DNA of 64,000 bases from Pontibacter beigongshangensis (GTDB lineage: Bacteria; Bacteroidota; Bacteroidia; Cytophagales; Hymenobacteraceae): assembly GCF_014332515.1 (NCBI RefSeq), contig NZ_VFSD01000016.1, positions 88,892 to 152,891 on the forward strand, written 5' to 3'. Positions 17,560-26,855 of the stretch are shown here, piece by piece. Below the pieces are notes generated by a model. It was given only the letters and a program-made list of their open reading frames with translations, had not been told where the DNA came from and did no database searches. The first letter of the stretch is position 1. Each line of letters starts with the position of its first letter. A program made the translations under genes and the position numbers.

Positions 17560-19515
17560 ATGAACAAGTTAGCCAATACACTCTCGAGGTTTTCGTTGCT
17601 TCTTGCCTTGATCTGCCTTACAGGCACCATGGTCAATGCCCAGAGCAACAGAAAGCTGATACGGAGTGGAAATAAGTTCTTTGACAAAGAGAATTACAGA
17701 GCAGCCGTACCATTTTATGAGCAGGTAATAGCCAAAGATCCGGAAAACGCCAGAGCCCTGTATCAGGCGGGCATCAGTTATATGACTTTTGATAAAGAGA
17801 AAGCCGTTGACTATATCTACCGGGCACAAAGCTTAAAACCTAACCTGGACCGTGAAATGGAGTACTGGCTCGGACGGGTAAACCACATCAACTACCGCTT
17901 CGACGAAGCCATTCAGCATTATCAGAACTATGTGCCCAGAATTCCGAGGCGCGACCAGGCCCGGAAGGAAGAAGTAGCCAGGCTGATACAGCACAGCAAA
18001 AATGCAAAGAATGAAGTAGCTAACCAGAAAGACGTGTTTGTGCGGAACCTGGGTTCAGTAGTAAATACCTCTTACTCCGAGCATAGCCCTGTCATTTCTT
18101 CTGACGATAACTACCTGCTCTTTACCTCCCGCAGCGAGGCTGCCTCAGGCGGTAAATCGGCCGCAGACGGTGAGTATTACGAAGATATCTTTGAATCGAC
18201 CAGAAACGAAAGTGGCGAGTGGAGTGCTCCAAGATCCTTGGCTGGCGCACTGAGCAGCAACGGCCATGATGCCTCCATCCAGTTGTATAATAACGACACC
18301 AAAATGCTGCTGTACCGGCAGCAGAACAATGGCGATATCATGGTTTCTGAGCGTGGCACCGATGGCCAGTGGGGAACTCCTCAGAGTATTGGCACCACCA
18401 TCAACACGCGTGGGTTTGAGTCTGATGCGTTTATCTCACCAGATGGCAACACACTTTATTTCTCTACCAGCAACTACTCCGAAGATGGCGACCTGGATAT
18501 TTATGTGGCGCAGCGCCAGCGCAACGGGCAGTGGGGCAAACCCAGAAGCATCGGCAATACCATCAACACAAAGTTTGATGACGACAGCCCTTACCTTGCC
18601 AGCGACGGCACTTTGTACTTTAGCTCAAGAGGCCATAACACCATGGGCGGGTACGATATCTTCTCCTCGAAATACGATTCTGTAGCCAGAAGATGGAGCA
18701 AGCCAGTAAACCTGGGCGCCCCTGTAAACACGCCAGACGATGACACCTATTACCGCCTGAGCCCAGATGGCAGCTATGCTTTCCTTTCGTCTTATCGTAT
18801 TGGCGGTGTTGGCGAGAAAGACATCTATACCATTAACTACATCAGAAACCTGCGTGTAAAAGGTCAGGTATTTGCTGCTGCCGACAGCACAACGGCCATC
18901 CCTGGCGTAGAACTGATCTTTAACAGTACCCAGGCCGACAGACGCGCTATCAGCTACCGCGACATCTCCAAGCCCGACTCTGCCACCTATCAGGTATCTG
19001 TGCTGTCAGGCCGAACCTACCAGATCGAGGTGCTGAAAGACGGAAAGTCTATTGCGACAGAAGAGTTTGAGATGCCGGTTGTGCTAAATGACACCACTTC
19101 GCTCGTTAAAAACTTCTACGTGCCTGTTTCTGTGGATGTGGACCCAGGCCGCTTCGCCATGAAAAATATCTACTTTGCAACAGACAGGTTTGAGCTTCGC
19201 ACTGAGTCTGTTCGGGAACTGGATAACATTGCAGAGGTGATGAAAGCAAACCCAACTATCAACATCAGCATAGATGGCCACACCGACTCGCGGGCAAGCG
19301 ACTCTTACAACATGACGCTGGGTGACAATCGTGCCAAAGCCGCATTTGATTATCTGGTGCAGCAAGGCATTTCGCCACGCCGGATGGTTACGGTAAGCTA
19401 CGGCGAGCGCCGCCCTGCTGTGCCTAACACCTCGGCCGAGAACATGCAGCTGAACAGAAGAACAGAATTTAAGGTAATACCAAGACAGCAGGAGAACACG
19501 AATCCTGATCTGTAA
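17560..19515 (+). CDS. OmpA-family protein with TPR and PD40 repeats (PorE-like)
   Basis: This 651-residue envelope protein has a signal peptide (to about NAQS, residue 29), TPR repeats (about 30-150), PD40 blades (about 165-430), a carboxypeptidase-regulatory-like beta domain (about 430-520) and a C-terminal OmpA domain (about 530-645). The OmpA part contains IYFATDRFELRTESVRELD and ISIDGHTDSRASDSYNMTLG, the peptidoglycan-binding core. The architecture matches PorE-like proteins linked to the T9SS and gliding machinery, which tether the outer-membrane complex to the cell wall. A strong terminator follows. The PorT gene lies two genes downstream, supporting a T9SS link. Confidence 0.88.
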   Translation: MNKLANTLSRFSLLLALICLTGTMVNAQSNRKLIRSGNKFFDKENYRAAVPFYEQVIAKDPENARALYQAGISYMTFDKEKAVDYIYRAQSLKPNLDREMEYWLGRVNHINYRFDEAIQHYQNYVPRIPRRDQARKEEVARLIQHSKNAKNEVANQKDVFVRNLGSVVNTSYSEHSPVISSDDNYLLFTSRSEAASGGKSAADGEYYEDIFESTRNESGEWSAPRSLAGALSSNGHDASIQLYNNDTKMLLYRQQNNGDIMVSERGTDGQWGTPQSIGTTINTRGFESDAFISPDGNTLYFSTSNYSEDGDLDIYVAQRQRNGQWGKPRSIGNTINTKFDDDSPYLASDGTLYFSSRGHNTMGGYDIFSSKYDSVARRWSKPVNLGAPVNTPDDDTYYRLSPDGSYAFLSSYRIGGVGEKDIYTINYIRNLRVKGQVFAAADSTTAIPGVELIFNSTQADRRAISYRDISKPDSATYQVSVLSGRTYQIEVLKDGKSIATEEFEMPVVLNDTTSLVKNFYVPVSVDVDPGRFAMKNIYFATDRFELRTESVRELDNIAEVMKANPTINISIDGHTDSRASDSYNMTLGDNRAKAAFDYLVQQGISPRRMVTVSYGERRPAVPNTSAENMQLNRRTEFKVIPRQQENTNPDL

Positions 19516-19561
19516 GCGGTTTTAAGTTTTTTGTGCTGGCAGCAGCACAACAGTTTAGAGG

Positions 19562-19594
19562 ACAGGCCGGGCAATTGCCCGGCCTGTTTTTTTA
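19562..19594 (+). terminator. Intrinsic terminator after the OmpA/PD40 gene
   Basis: A perfect 13-bp GC-rich inverted repeat (ACAGGCCGGGCAA and its complement, no unpaired centre) is followed by seven or more T. It lies 47 bp after the stop codon. Confidence 0.9.
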
Positions 19595-19634
19595 TATTTT
19601 TTAAATAATACATGTATTATAGGTAAAGGAAGAG

Positions 19635-19642
19635 TATTTTTG
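19635..19642 (+). promoter_or_regulatory. Bacteroidota -7 box for ubiE/menG
   Basis: TATTTTTG matches TAnnTTTG, 26 bp before the ATG at 19668 and downstream of the previous terminator. The -33 region is weak. Confidence 0.5.
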
Positions 19643-19667
19643 CCTGCGTATTATTTTAAATAGCTAA

Positions 19668-20390
19668 ATGGCGGTAGTTCCTTACAAAGACCAGAACGAA
19701 AACAAGAAATCGCAGGTAGCCCAGATGTTTAACAACATTGCAGGCAACTACGATTTTCTGAACCACTTCTTAAGTGCCGGTATAGATATTATCTGGCGGA
19801 AGAAGGCGGTAAAGCTCCTGGCTCCCGAAAAACCGAAACTCATGCTCGACATTGCCACCGGCACAGGCGACTTTGCCATAGAGGCGCTAAGCCTGCAGCC
19901 GGATAACATAATCGGGGTAGATATATCGGAGGGCATGATGGCTGTTGGCAGGGAAAAAATAAAGCGCAAAGGCCTGGAACATAAAATTGAGCTGCTGTAC
20001 GGCGACTCAGAAAACCTGCCCTTCGAAGACAATACCTTCGATGCCATTACGGTGGCTTTTGGCGTCCGCAACTTCGAGAACCTAGCCAAGGGTCTCTCCG
20101 AGATGCACCGGGTCCTTAAGCCTGGAGGCACCGCCGTAGTACTGGAGTTCTCTAAGCCGAGAGCCTTCCCGATGAAGCAACTCTATCATTTTTATTTCAA
20201 AAATATACTACCGGTAGTAGGTAAGTTCGTTTCAAAGGACCGGGCTGCCTACACGTATCTGCCTGAGTCGGTGCAGGCTTTCCCGGACGGGCAGGAATTT
20301 CTCAATATTTATCAGCAAGTTGGATTTAAATCAACGAAATGGCATTCACTTACATTTGGCATAAGCTCCATCTACACAGGAAAAAAATAG
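19668..20390 (+). CDS. ubiE: Demethylmenaquinone methyltransferase (UbiE/MenG)
   Basis: This 240-residue SAM-dependent methyltransferase carries out the last step of menaquinone synthesis. The N-terminal [18 protein letters not shown] and SAM-binding motif [15 protein letters not shown] are diagnostic, with [13 protein letters not shown] and [13 protein letters not shown] further on. Bacteroidota use menaquinone, so the MenG role is expected. The gene's end overlaps the predicted start of porT by about 52 bp, a pairing that I know to be common in this phylum. Confidence 0.96.
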   Translation: MAVVPYKDQNENKKSQVAQMFNNIAGNYDFLNHFLSAGIDIIWRKKAVKLLAPEKPKLMLDIATGTGDFAIEALSLQPDNIIGVDISEGMMAVGREKIKRKGLEHKIELLYGDSENLPFEDNTFDAITVAFGVRNFENLAKGLSEMHRVLKPGGTAVVLEFSKPRAFPMKQLYHFYFKNILPVVGKFVSKDRAAYTYLPESVQAFPDGQEFLNIYQQVGFKSTKWHSLTFGISSIYTGKK

Positions 20391-21094
20391 TTTTTGCAGT
20401 CTTTTCTGCTCTGCTCTTAAGTGGTGGCATGGCCTCGGCCCAAAAAAAGATATCGCAGCAGAACAAAGCCAATTACGATGATAAGCGGGTGCATTACGGC
20501 TTTTACCTGGCTTTGCCGCTTACCAAATTCAACCTGGAGCACTCGCAGGAATATGTAAACCAGCTCGACTCAGGCTCTCCCATGACCGTGAATGCCCGCA
20601 GTACACCCGGCTTCTATACCGGGCTGGTGCTGAACGTAGGGCTGGCTCAGTACCTGGACTTCCGGTTTGTGCCTGGTGTGGGCTTTTATGGCCGAACCAT
20701 AGAGTATGCCAATGCCACCCAGGACGATGGCACCCGGGGCACGAACAACGTCACGATTAGCTCCACCATGGTGGAGTTACCCTTCCTGTTAAAGTACAAG
20801 TCGAAGCGGAGGACTAATTACCGCATGTATTTTGTGGGTGGCGTAAAACCCGGCATTGACCTGAACAGCGAGAAAGACAATGCCTCCGGCGATGGCCTGC
20901 GGACAGAAAAGTTCGACCTGGCCCTGGAGTATGGGGTAGGAGTCGATATTTTTTACCCGTTCTTTAAGTTTGCGCCTGAGTTGCGCTTTTCGCATGGCTT
21001 GCTTAACCAGCACATCCGCGACAACAACGTGTACAGCCGCAGCATACAGCGACTCACGAACCATAATATTTCTTTGATCCTATTCTTTGAATAA
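20339..21094 (+). CDS. porT: PorT-family outer-membrane beta-barrel protein (T9SS)
   Basis: This 251-residue protein has a signal peptide ending GGMASAQKK and an eight-strand-type outer membrane barrel pattern (alternating hydrophobic residues, terminal aromatic F). [14 protein letters not shown] near the N-terminus and the C-terminal [11 protein letters not shown] segment fit the PorT/SprT family, a component of the type IX secretion system. Position directly behind ubiE is supportive. The annotated start overlaps ubiE by 52 bp; no later ATG keeps the signal peptide. The stop is 4 bp before the SDR start. Confidence 0.88.
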   Translation: MAFTYIWHKLHLHRKKIVFAVFSALLLSGGMASAQKKISQQNKANYDDKRVHYGFYLALPLTKFNLEHSQEYVNQLDSGSPMTVNARSTPGFYTGLVLNVGLAQYLDFRFVPGVGFYGRTIEYANATQDDGTRGTNNVTISSTMVELPFLLKYKSKRRTNYRMYFVGGVKPGIDLNSEKDNASGDGLRTEKFDLALEYGVGVDIFYPFFKFAPELRFSHGLLNQHIRDNNVYSRSIQRLTNHNISLILFFE

Positions 21095-21098
21095 GCCG

Positions 21099-21848
21099 AT
21101 GACTAAAATTGCGCTGGTGACTGGTGCTACTTCTGGTATAGGCCGTGCCACTGCCCTGGTGCTGGCCAGGCAGGGCTATCACATCATTGCCACAGGCCGC
21201 AGAACCGAACGCCTGGAAGAACTGAAACAGGAAATAAAGGAAGTGCCCGTGCTTACCCTGGCTTTTGATGTGCGGGATAAGGAGGCGGTGCAGCAGGCCA
21301 TCAGGACCTTGCCGGAAGAGTGGAAGCAGATAGAGGTACTTGTGAACAATGCTGGCAACGCACACGGCATGTCGCCCATTCAGGAAGGATCTCTTGATGA
21401 CTGGGACGCCATGCTCGACATAAACGTGAAAGGCCTGCTCTACGTCACGCACGAAGTACTTCCGCTGATGATCGAGCGCAAAAAAGGCCATATCGTCAAT
21501 ATTGGCTCCATAGCTGGCAAAGAGGTGTACCCGAACGGCAATGTGTATTGTGCCTCTAAGTATGCGGTAGATGCGCTCTCGAAGGCCATGCGCCTTGACC
21601 TGGTGCACGAAGGCATAAAAGTATCGGAGGTGAATCCTGGCCTGGTGCAGACTGAGTTCTCCGAAGTACGGTTTAAAGGCGATAAAGAGCGCGCTGCCAG
21701 TGTATACAAAGGCATAGACCCACTCCGCGCCGAAGACATAGCCGATGTGATCGCTTTTATAGTAACACGCCCCGCCCATGTAAACATTGCCGAAGTGCTG
21801 GTACTGGCAGGTGCCCAGGCTTCCGCTACCATCGCCAGCAGAAAGTAA
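21099..21848 (+). CDS. SDR-family NAD(P)-dependent oxidoreductase (YdfG-like)
   Basis: This 249-residue classical short-chain dehydrogenase starts MTKIALVTGATSGIGRAT. The frame opens at a TTG at 21087, but the ATG at 21099, 4 bp after the porT stop, is the natural start. The cofactor motif TGxxxGIG, the structural NNAG and the catalytic YCASK are all present. The sequence is closest in style to YdfG/serine 3-dehydrogenase-type enzymes that oxidise 3-hydroxy acids; the substrate is not certain. It is the last gene of the ubiE-porT-SDR run. Confidence 0.9.
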   Translation: MTKIALVTGATSGIGRATALVLARQGYHIIATGRRTERLEELKQEIKEVPVLTLAFDVRDKEAVQQAIRTLPEEWKQIEVLVNNAGNAHGMSPIQEGSLDDWDAMLDINVKGLLYVTHEVLPLMIERKKGHIVNIGSIAGKEVYPNGNVYCASKYAVDALSKAMRLDLVHEGIKVSEVNPGLVQTEFSEVRFKGDKERAASVYKGIDPLRAEDIADVIAFIVTRPAHVNIAEVLVLAGAQASATIASRK

Positions 21849-21858
21849 GCAAAACGCA

Positions 21859-21996
21859 CTGCCGCGAGTTTCCAGCTCGTGGTGTATAGGATGGCGAGCA
21901 TTCAGCTCGCGAGATAGGGCCTGCAGGCGATAGAAGTGGTGCGCGCGAGTTGAAAACTCGGTCCATTTGAAATTACGGACTGGAAGCTCGCGGCAG
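21859..21996. repeat. REP-like palindrome cluster (GCGAG type)
   Basis: The ends form a 17-bp near-perfect inverted repeat (CTGCCGCGAGTTTCCAG against its complement, one mismatch). Inside are further stems such as GCGAG..CTCGC and CGAGT..ACTCG. The left end is almost identical to the block at 29928. No transposase is nearby. It occupies the 392-bp gap between the SDR and the pseudogene. Confidence 0.75.
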
Positions 21997-22054
21997 GACT
22001 AATGGTTTTACTGTTCTGGCCTATATATCAACCCCCTGCCAGGTTATACACTTC

Positions 22055-22084
22055 AATTATTTGAATGATTTAGCCCTTCCGGAT
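22055..22084 (+). repeat. CTCCGGAG/AT-arm dispersed element, copy 8 (degenerate)
   Basis: AATTATTTGAAT followed by GCCCTTCCGG. The palindrome is damaged and the CTG tail is missing. Same orientation as copy 9. Confidence 0.6.
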
Positions 22085-22179
22085 GCTTACATCAGAACAG
22101 CTGCTCCACTACTCGAAGTGAGCTGTAAGGCGAAACAAGGAGAAAACCGGATTCTGCTGGTATTAGCAATCAGCAACCG

Positions 22180-22208
22180 AATTATTCTAATGATTTAGCC
22201 CCTCATCA
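22180..22208 (+). repeat. CTCCGGAG/AT-arm dispersed element, copy 9 (degenerate)
   Basis: A perfect AATTATTCTAAT arm with GCCCCTC, after which the palindrome breaks down. It is 125 bp after copy 8. The preceding CAGCAACCG also precedes copy 7. Confidence 0.6.
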
Positions 22209-22240
22209 ACCTAAATGAACTGTTGATGCTCCTGAGGCAC

Positions 22241-22831
22241 TTAGTTCAGGCAGTAGCGAAGGAGCCAGCCAGGCCCATCAAAAATTATGGCGGGCGGCGC
22301 ATCATTTACCACAACTTTTGTTTTCTTGTCTACCTCGTAGGTGTTTCTGTATTTTGAATCTTCCAGGTACACTTTTTTGCCGAGTTTGCTTCCTTCGGCC
22401 TCTACCAGGTAACTGTGTGCCCCGACTCCTCTCTACACCCTGATATTTATTTTAGGTTTATGTTGTCCGGTAATCCTGAAATGGTCATCCCCGTTAAGCC
22501 CGAAAATCTGAATCTCCCTCGTGACGGTTGACTGGTAAATGCGATCAAATAGCAACTCCTGGTTCTCACTATCTTTTCCGAGTTTATACATGTGCACCCA
22601 TACCTGGTTCTTCGACAGCACCTCCACCTCAAAAAGCTCTTTTTTGTCGGTTCTCACTACAAAAGCATGCTCCGTTACCTCTTCAAAATAAGCTGTTGCG
22701 ATCTGCTGCAGCTAATCTCTTCTTGATTTTAGCTTGGATATAATGCGCTGTGCCCTAAGATAATAGGCCGTATCCGGCATTTGCCGGAACGTCTGTTCAA
22801 TTACCTCATCAGGGAGAGCCAGGGGCACACC
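22241..22831 (-). pseudogene. Decayed paralogue of the neighbouring lipoprotein gene
   Basis: One minus-strand frame reads through this whole stretch as a clear homologue of the C-terminal ~150 residues of the 532-residue gene upstream, except for two in-frame TAG codons at 22712-22714 and 22433-22435. Matching blocks are DEVIEQTFRQMPD (against DQVIEEAVRQFPD), IISKLKSRRD (against TISKLKSRRD) and FEVEVL (against FEVKRL). There is no frameshift. The N-terminal two-thirds is missing. The remnant begins directly after the stop of the intact gene, in a different frame, consistent with a tandem duplicate that lost its 5' part. Its end carries extra residues (to YCLN) that extend beyond the clear alignment. 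Confidence 0.85.
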
Positions 22832-22832
22832 C

Positions 22833-24431
22833 TCAGAAGCCTTCGCGATCGAAGGCATGTACCCGGACATCGCTCTTTCTTTTATCTTTAGTCTCCGGAC
22901 CGGCGTCTAATTCAGTTCCCCGTATAGTGTCGAATACAACGGTTTTTCTGCGCAAGCCTTTTACACGCGAGGTGTCCTTTATTTCATCTTCCCCACGGCC
23001 TCCCACAATTTTCACTTTTATTCCCTTGTTCACTTCGCCACTCACCTCGAATTCATCGTCCTCGGCCAGGCCATGCAGTGTTATCTGGTCGGTTTCGGAG
23101 CGGTTGTAAATGCGGTGGAAGAGCTGTTTTTTGTCGGAGCCGCGGAATACAGTTACCGAAGTCTCCTCATCGTTGAGTCGCTTCACTTCAAAAATATCTT
23201 CTTCGTCGGTACCTACCACGAGCGCCTCTTTTGCCAGGATCCTGTAAAACTCATGCGCGGCAGCAGGGAGCCTGTCTCTTCTGCTTTTCAGTTTGCTGAT
23301 GGTGCTCTCACCTACCAGTTTATAGACAGAATCGGGAAACTGGCGCACCGCCTCCTCAATTACCTGGTCGGTTAGCGCTGCCTGAAGTTCTGAGGCGAGT
23401 TCTGCAAAATCGCGGGAGGTTAGCTCCGGCAGCGCCCGCTCGTCTATAAAGGAGGCGTTCATCATCAGGGCGTACACATCCTTGTACCGCACGTCAAAAG
23501 ATTCGAATTTCCGGATGGCCCATTTCCTGCTAAACAGCCAGGTAATAATGCCATCGTCGAACTGGAAGAAGGCATTGTCGCGGTCTTTGGGAATGGGGCG
23601 GTACACAGTTTCTCCGTCTTCTTTATACTCGGCCCAGTTCCACTGTCCTTCGTGCCTGTCCCAGTCGTTGATCAAAAGGTCGAACAGCCGGGCTTTGGCA
23701 AATGCACGCTGGTCTATAAAATGGGAGTCTTTGTTAAAGCGTTTGTTGATCATCTTTTTGGAGGAGACCACATCTTCGGCATCGCCCAGCTCGTCGGTTA
23801 TGGAGTTGCTGTCGGTATATTTCTCTTCTATCATAAAGAGCCGGTCCTGAAACTCGGCATTGTATTCGCCAAATGTAGTGTCGGAAGGCAGCACATATAC
23901 CAGTTCGGGTTTGGAATGCGGAATGCCGGCCGCCTCGGCCATGCGAGGCAGTATAAATGCCCCGTAAGGGTTTATGGCAGAAGTCTGGTTCCGGATAACA
24001 TTTGCCACAAACGATTTTCGCCAGATTTTTGGCAGCACCTCTACCGGGTCTTTGTCGAGAGAGCGGAGCGCGTATGAGAAACCATCCTCATCTACCAGGG
24101 TAAGGCTGGTGGTTTGCATACCGCCGCCCAGCTTTTCTATTTCCAGGCCTCCTTTTGCCTCCTTCATGTTAAAAACTTTCACTTTTACGGGAGCTGCCCA
24201 CACGTCGCGGTAATGTTTGCCCCAGAAAAGGGTATGGAAGCCGCTCCGTTGGTAATGGCTGCCGGCCTGCAGGGTCACACTGTCGATAGTGCCGGGCGCA
24301 GCAGTTTTTACCTGCTGGTACTGCTCCTCACCCAGAATGGGAGTCTTGGAGAAAAAGTTTTTTTTCGCGCACCCAAACCCAAGTGTCGAAAAAAATAAGA
24401 GTAGGCAGAGTTGCCTGAAGGTATAGTTCAT
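22833..24431 (-). CDS. Lipoprotein with kinase-like motifs, possibly lacking an outer-membrane barrel
   Basis: This 532-residue protein has an N-terminal hydrophobic segment ending LGFGC, a lipobox. The middle contains RLFDLLINDWDRHEGQWNW and YRPIPKDRDNAFFQFDDG. These resemble the catalytic and metal-binding loops of atypical kinase-fold proteins (HipA/FAM20-like), but I infer this only from motif appearance. I recall similar central regions in long Bacteroidota proteins that also carry a metallophosphatase and a C-terminal BamA-type barrel. This protein ends DVRVHAFDREGF, about where such a barrel would begin, so it may be a naturally shortened form. Substrate and function are unknown. Confidence 0.75.
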   Translation of the reverse strand: MNYTFRQLCLLLFFSTLGFGCAKKNFFSKTPILGEEQYQQVKTAAPGTIDSVTLQAGSHYQRSGFHTLFWGKHYRDVWAAPVKVKVFNMKEAKGGLEIEKLGGGMQTTSLTLVDEDGFSYALRSLDKDPVEVLPKIWRKSFVANVIRNQTSAINPYGAFILPRMAEAAGIPHSKPELVYVLPSDTTFGEYNAEFQDRLFMIEEKYTDSNSITDELGDAEDVVSSKKMINKRFNKDSHFIDQRAFAKARLFDLLINDWDRHEGQWNWAEYKEDGETVYRPIPKDRDNAFFQFDDGIITWLFSRKWAIRKFESFDVRYKDVYALMMNASFIDERALPELTSRDFAELASELQAALTDQVIEEAVRQFPDSVYKLVGESTISKLKSRRDRLPAAAHEFYRILAKEALVVGTDEEDIFEVKRLNDEETSVTVFRGSDKKQLFHRIYNRSETDQITLHGLAEDDEFEVSGEVNKGIKVKIVGGRGEDEIKDTSRVKGLRRKTVVFDTIRGTELDAGPETKDKRKSDVRVHAFDREGF

Positions 24432-24649
24432 ATAGCGTTTGTGATTCTCATTTGATGAAGTATCTAACGTAAATTAGCTATAATGTTTTCAGCCTGAAGG
24501 AGTCGGAGCTGAGGCTAGGGCTGGTTTTGCAAGCTCAGGAGGCAGGAAGTAAGACTATAGCAGGATGCGATGTAAAGGAAGGAGGCGGAGAGGCTGAAGC
24601 TGGCAGTCAGGCCAGGATCTTTTTCTATTGTAATTTATGGAGAGCGGTA

Positions 24650-24700
24650 AATTATTCTAATGAAAACTACCTTCCGGCAACTCTGCTGCTCCTGCTGCTG
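24650..24700 (+). repeat. CTCCGGAG/AT-arm dispersed element, copy 10
   Basis: AATTATTCTAAT is perfect, the palindrome has decayed to CTTCCGG, and the tail is CTGCTGCTCCTGCTGCTG. It lies downstream of tenA in the 313-bp gap 24432-24744, which otherwise holds nothing recognisable. Confidence 0.75.
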
Positions 24701-24744
24701 CCTAAAAGATAGCAGCAGGAGTGTATGCAGGCAATCTGAAACGC

Positions 24745-25398
24745 TTACACTGGCCACTCTTCCAGCCGCCAGGCGCTGTCCCAGAACATCCACTCCAGTT
24801 TGGACGCTGTTACAAATGCGTCTGTCATGGCTGTTTGCTGGGCGGGGGTGCAGGTGGTGGCCACCTCGTCGCAGATATGGAGGGCGCGCTGCACAATGGC
24901 ACCAAACTCCTCTCCGGCGTAGGTGTTGATCCACTCCTGGTACGGGTTGTCGGCCACCTGCGGCTGCTGGTAGATGTAGTCGCCCACCGCTTTGTAGATC
25001 CAGAAACAGGGGAGCACTGCCGCCATGGCGATCTCTACCTGGGCAAGGGCCGCATTCGTGAGCAGGAAATGCGTGTAGTGCTGGCAGGTAGGCGATATAG
25101 CAGGTGTATCGGTGAGCCCATATTTCCGGAAGTACCCGGCATGTAAGGCACGCTCTACCACAATGGCTCCTTCGGCAAAGCGGGCAAACTCCAGCACATG
25201 CTCCGCCTGGTGTGCCCTTCCGGAGATCAGCGATAAGGCTTTCCCGAACTGTGTCAGGTACAGCGAGTCCTGGCCCAGGTAAAAGGCAAACTTCTCCTGT
25301 GGCAGTGTTCCGGCTATCAGCTCCTGAATAAAGGGCATTTCTGTTATTTGCTTGTAGGTGGTGCTGCCTGCTTCCCAGGCTGTTTTAGTCCAGCTCAT
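24745..25398 (-). CDS. tenA: Thiaminase II/TenA family protein
   Basis: This 217-residue enzyme hydrolyses degraded thiamin (aminopyrimidine) to hydroxymethylpyrimidine for salvage. Residues matching the TenA active site are Asp44, Cys131 (in VLPCFWIYKAVG), Tyr160 and Glu202 (in KLEWMFWDSAW). The catalytic cysteine identifies the class with TenA_C activity. It is the last gene of the thi operon and overlaps thiD by 14 bp, its ATG lying inside the 3' end of thiD. Confidence 0.95.
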   Translation of the reverse strand: MSWTKTAWEAGSTTYKQITEMPFIQELIAGTLPQEKFAFYLGQDSLYLTQFGKALSLISGRAHQAEHVLEFARFAEGAIVVERALHAGYFRKYGLTDTPAISPTCQHYTHFLLTNAALAQVEIAMAAVLPCFWIYKAVGDYIYQQPQVADNPYQEWINTYAGEEFGAIVQRALHICDEVATTCTPAQQTAMTDAFVTASKLEWMFWDSAWRLEEWPV

Positions 25399-26218
25399 AT
25401 TTTTGTAGTTTCAGCGGTTGAAAAAAATGATTAAGAGGCCCGTGGCCCTGGCCTGTTTTTACATCTTTGCCCTGGTCGATGGCCTGGTGCACATAGGCTT
25501 TTGCGTTTCGGATCGCCTCCGGCACCGGCTGCCCCTGCGCCCTGAAAGCCGCCATGGCCGAAGAAAGTGTGCAGCCGGTGCCGTGGGTGTTGCTAGTTTC
25601 GATGTTATCGGATTCAAAAATCTGCTCCTGCCCGTTCTGCTGCAGAAACACGTCGTAGAGGCGTGGCCCTTCCAGGTGCCCGCCTTTGAGCAGCACCGAC
25701 CGGCAACCTGTTCCGAGTATTTTGCGGGCTGCTATTTTCATATCGTCGAGGTTCTTTAACTGCATGCTGGTCAGGATTCCGGCTTCGTCCAGGTTAGGGG
25801 TTACCACCTCGGCCAACGGAAACAGCTGTCGCTTCAGTACCTCAATCGTCTCGTCCTGTATCAGGGTATCGCCGCTGGTGGCAACCATAACCGGGTCCAG
25901 AATTACGGGTACCTGGGGGTAATCCTGTAAGGCAGCCGCAATGGCCTGCACCAATTCCACGCTATGCACCATGCCTATTTTAATGGCAGCAGGCTTAATG
26001 TCGTCCATCACCGCCCGGATCTGCGCCTGCACAATGTGCGGGGGCACGCTGTGGATACCCGTTACGCCAAGCGTGTTTTGCACTGTAATGGCCGTAATGG
26101 CAGAGGTGCCAAAGCAGCCGAGGGCCGAAAAGGTTTTAAGGTCGGCTTGTATGCCGGCACCACCTCCACTGTCGGAGCCGGCAATGGTGAGCACAGCCGG
26201 GTATTTATATTTTTCCAT
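25385..26218 (-). CDS. thiD: Hydroxymethylpyrimidine/phosphomethylpyrimidine kinase
   Basis: This is about 277 residues starting [20 protein letters not shown]. The frame opens 7 codons earlier, but the ATG at 26218, inside the end of thiE, is the family-like start. It performs two successive phosphorylations of HMP to HMP-PP. The ribokinase-fold motifs [15 protein letters not shown] and [14 protein letters not shown] (with the catalytic base region) are intact. It overlaps thiE and tenA by 14 bp each. Confidence 0.96.
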   Translation of the reverse strand: MEKYKYPAVLTIAGSDSGGGAGIQADLKTFSALGCFGTSAITAITVQNTLGVTGIHSVPPHIVQAQIRAVMDDIKPAAIKIGMVHSVELVQAIAAALQDYPQVPVILDPVMVATSGDTLIQDETIEVLKRQLFPLAEVVTPNLDEAGILTSMQLKNLDDMKIAARKILGTGCRSVLLKGGHLEGPRLYDVFLQQNGQEQIFESDNIETSNTHGTGCTLSSAMAAFRAQGQPVPEAIRNAKAYVHQAIDQGKDVKTGQGHGPLNHFFQPLKLQKYELD

Positions 26219-26855
26219 GGGTGGTTCTGTGTTTCTCAATTTCGTTTCTTAAGGCTTCGGCAGCACGGGCCGGGTCCGGGGCAGAGCATATCGCCGATAC
26301 CACGGCCAGGCAATCAGCGCCCGCCCTGATAATGGCTCCGGCATTGGCAGCACTTACCTGCCCTATGGCCACGAGGGGCTTTGAGGTTAAGGATCTGATC
26401 CTGCTGATGCCTTCCAGGCCCCATTCGGTAACGGTGTCGGTTTTAGTAGGGGTAGAGAACACTGGGCTCAGCGCCAGGTAATCGGCCAAGTCTGCGCTTG
26501 GGTGCTGCAGGTGCTCCTCGTATTCCAGGGAATAGCCTAGTATGCCGCAGGCGGTCCAGCGCTTCAGAATCTCAGCAGGTGTCATGTCGTTGTTGCCTAC
26601 ATGAATGCCCGCTGCGCCGCTTCGCACGGCCACTTTCAGGTTGTCGTTGATGATCAGGGGCACCTGGTAACGGTCGAGCATCTCCTTCAGGCGGAGACTT
26701 TTGGCGAGAAAGGCTTCTTCGGGTAGTTCTTTCTCGCGTAGCTGCACCAGGTCCACGCCCCCTTTCACGGCTGCCTCCACTACCGCTACCAGGTCGCGGC
26801 CCAGGCAGGCTGCTTCGTCTGTAACCAGGTAGAGGCTGTAATTAAATGGCTGCAT
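26205..26855 (-). CDS. thiE: Thiamine phosphate synthase
   Basis: This 216-residue TIM-barrel enzyme joins HMP-PP and thiazole phosphate into thiamine phosphate. [16 protein letters not shown] and [11 protein letters not shown] are typical substrate-binding blocks. The usual HVGQxD is HVGNND here. [11 protein letters not shown] and the C-terminal VVSAIC region complete the fold. The gene overlaps thiM by 14 bp upstream and thiD by 14 bp downstream. Confidence 0.95.
   Translation of the reverse strand: MQPFNYSLYLVTDEAACLGRDLVAVVEAAVKGGVDLVQLREKELPEEAFLAKSLRLKEMLDRYQVPLIINDNLKVAVRSGAAGIHVGNNDMTPAEILKRWTACGILGYSLEYEEHLQHPSADLADYLALSPVFSTPTKTDTVTEWGLEGISRIRSLTSKPLVAIGQVSAANAGAIIRAGADCLAVVSAICSAPDPARAAEALRNEIEKHRTTHGKI

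Noticed and set aside
22433..22714. The two in-frame TAG codons as programmed read-through or a recoded amino acid
   Set aside because: Other genes in the window use normal stops including TAG, the 5' two-thirds of the gene is missing, and no recoding structure is visible.
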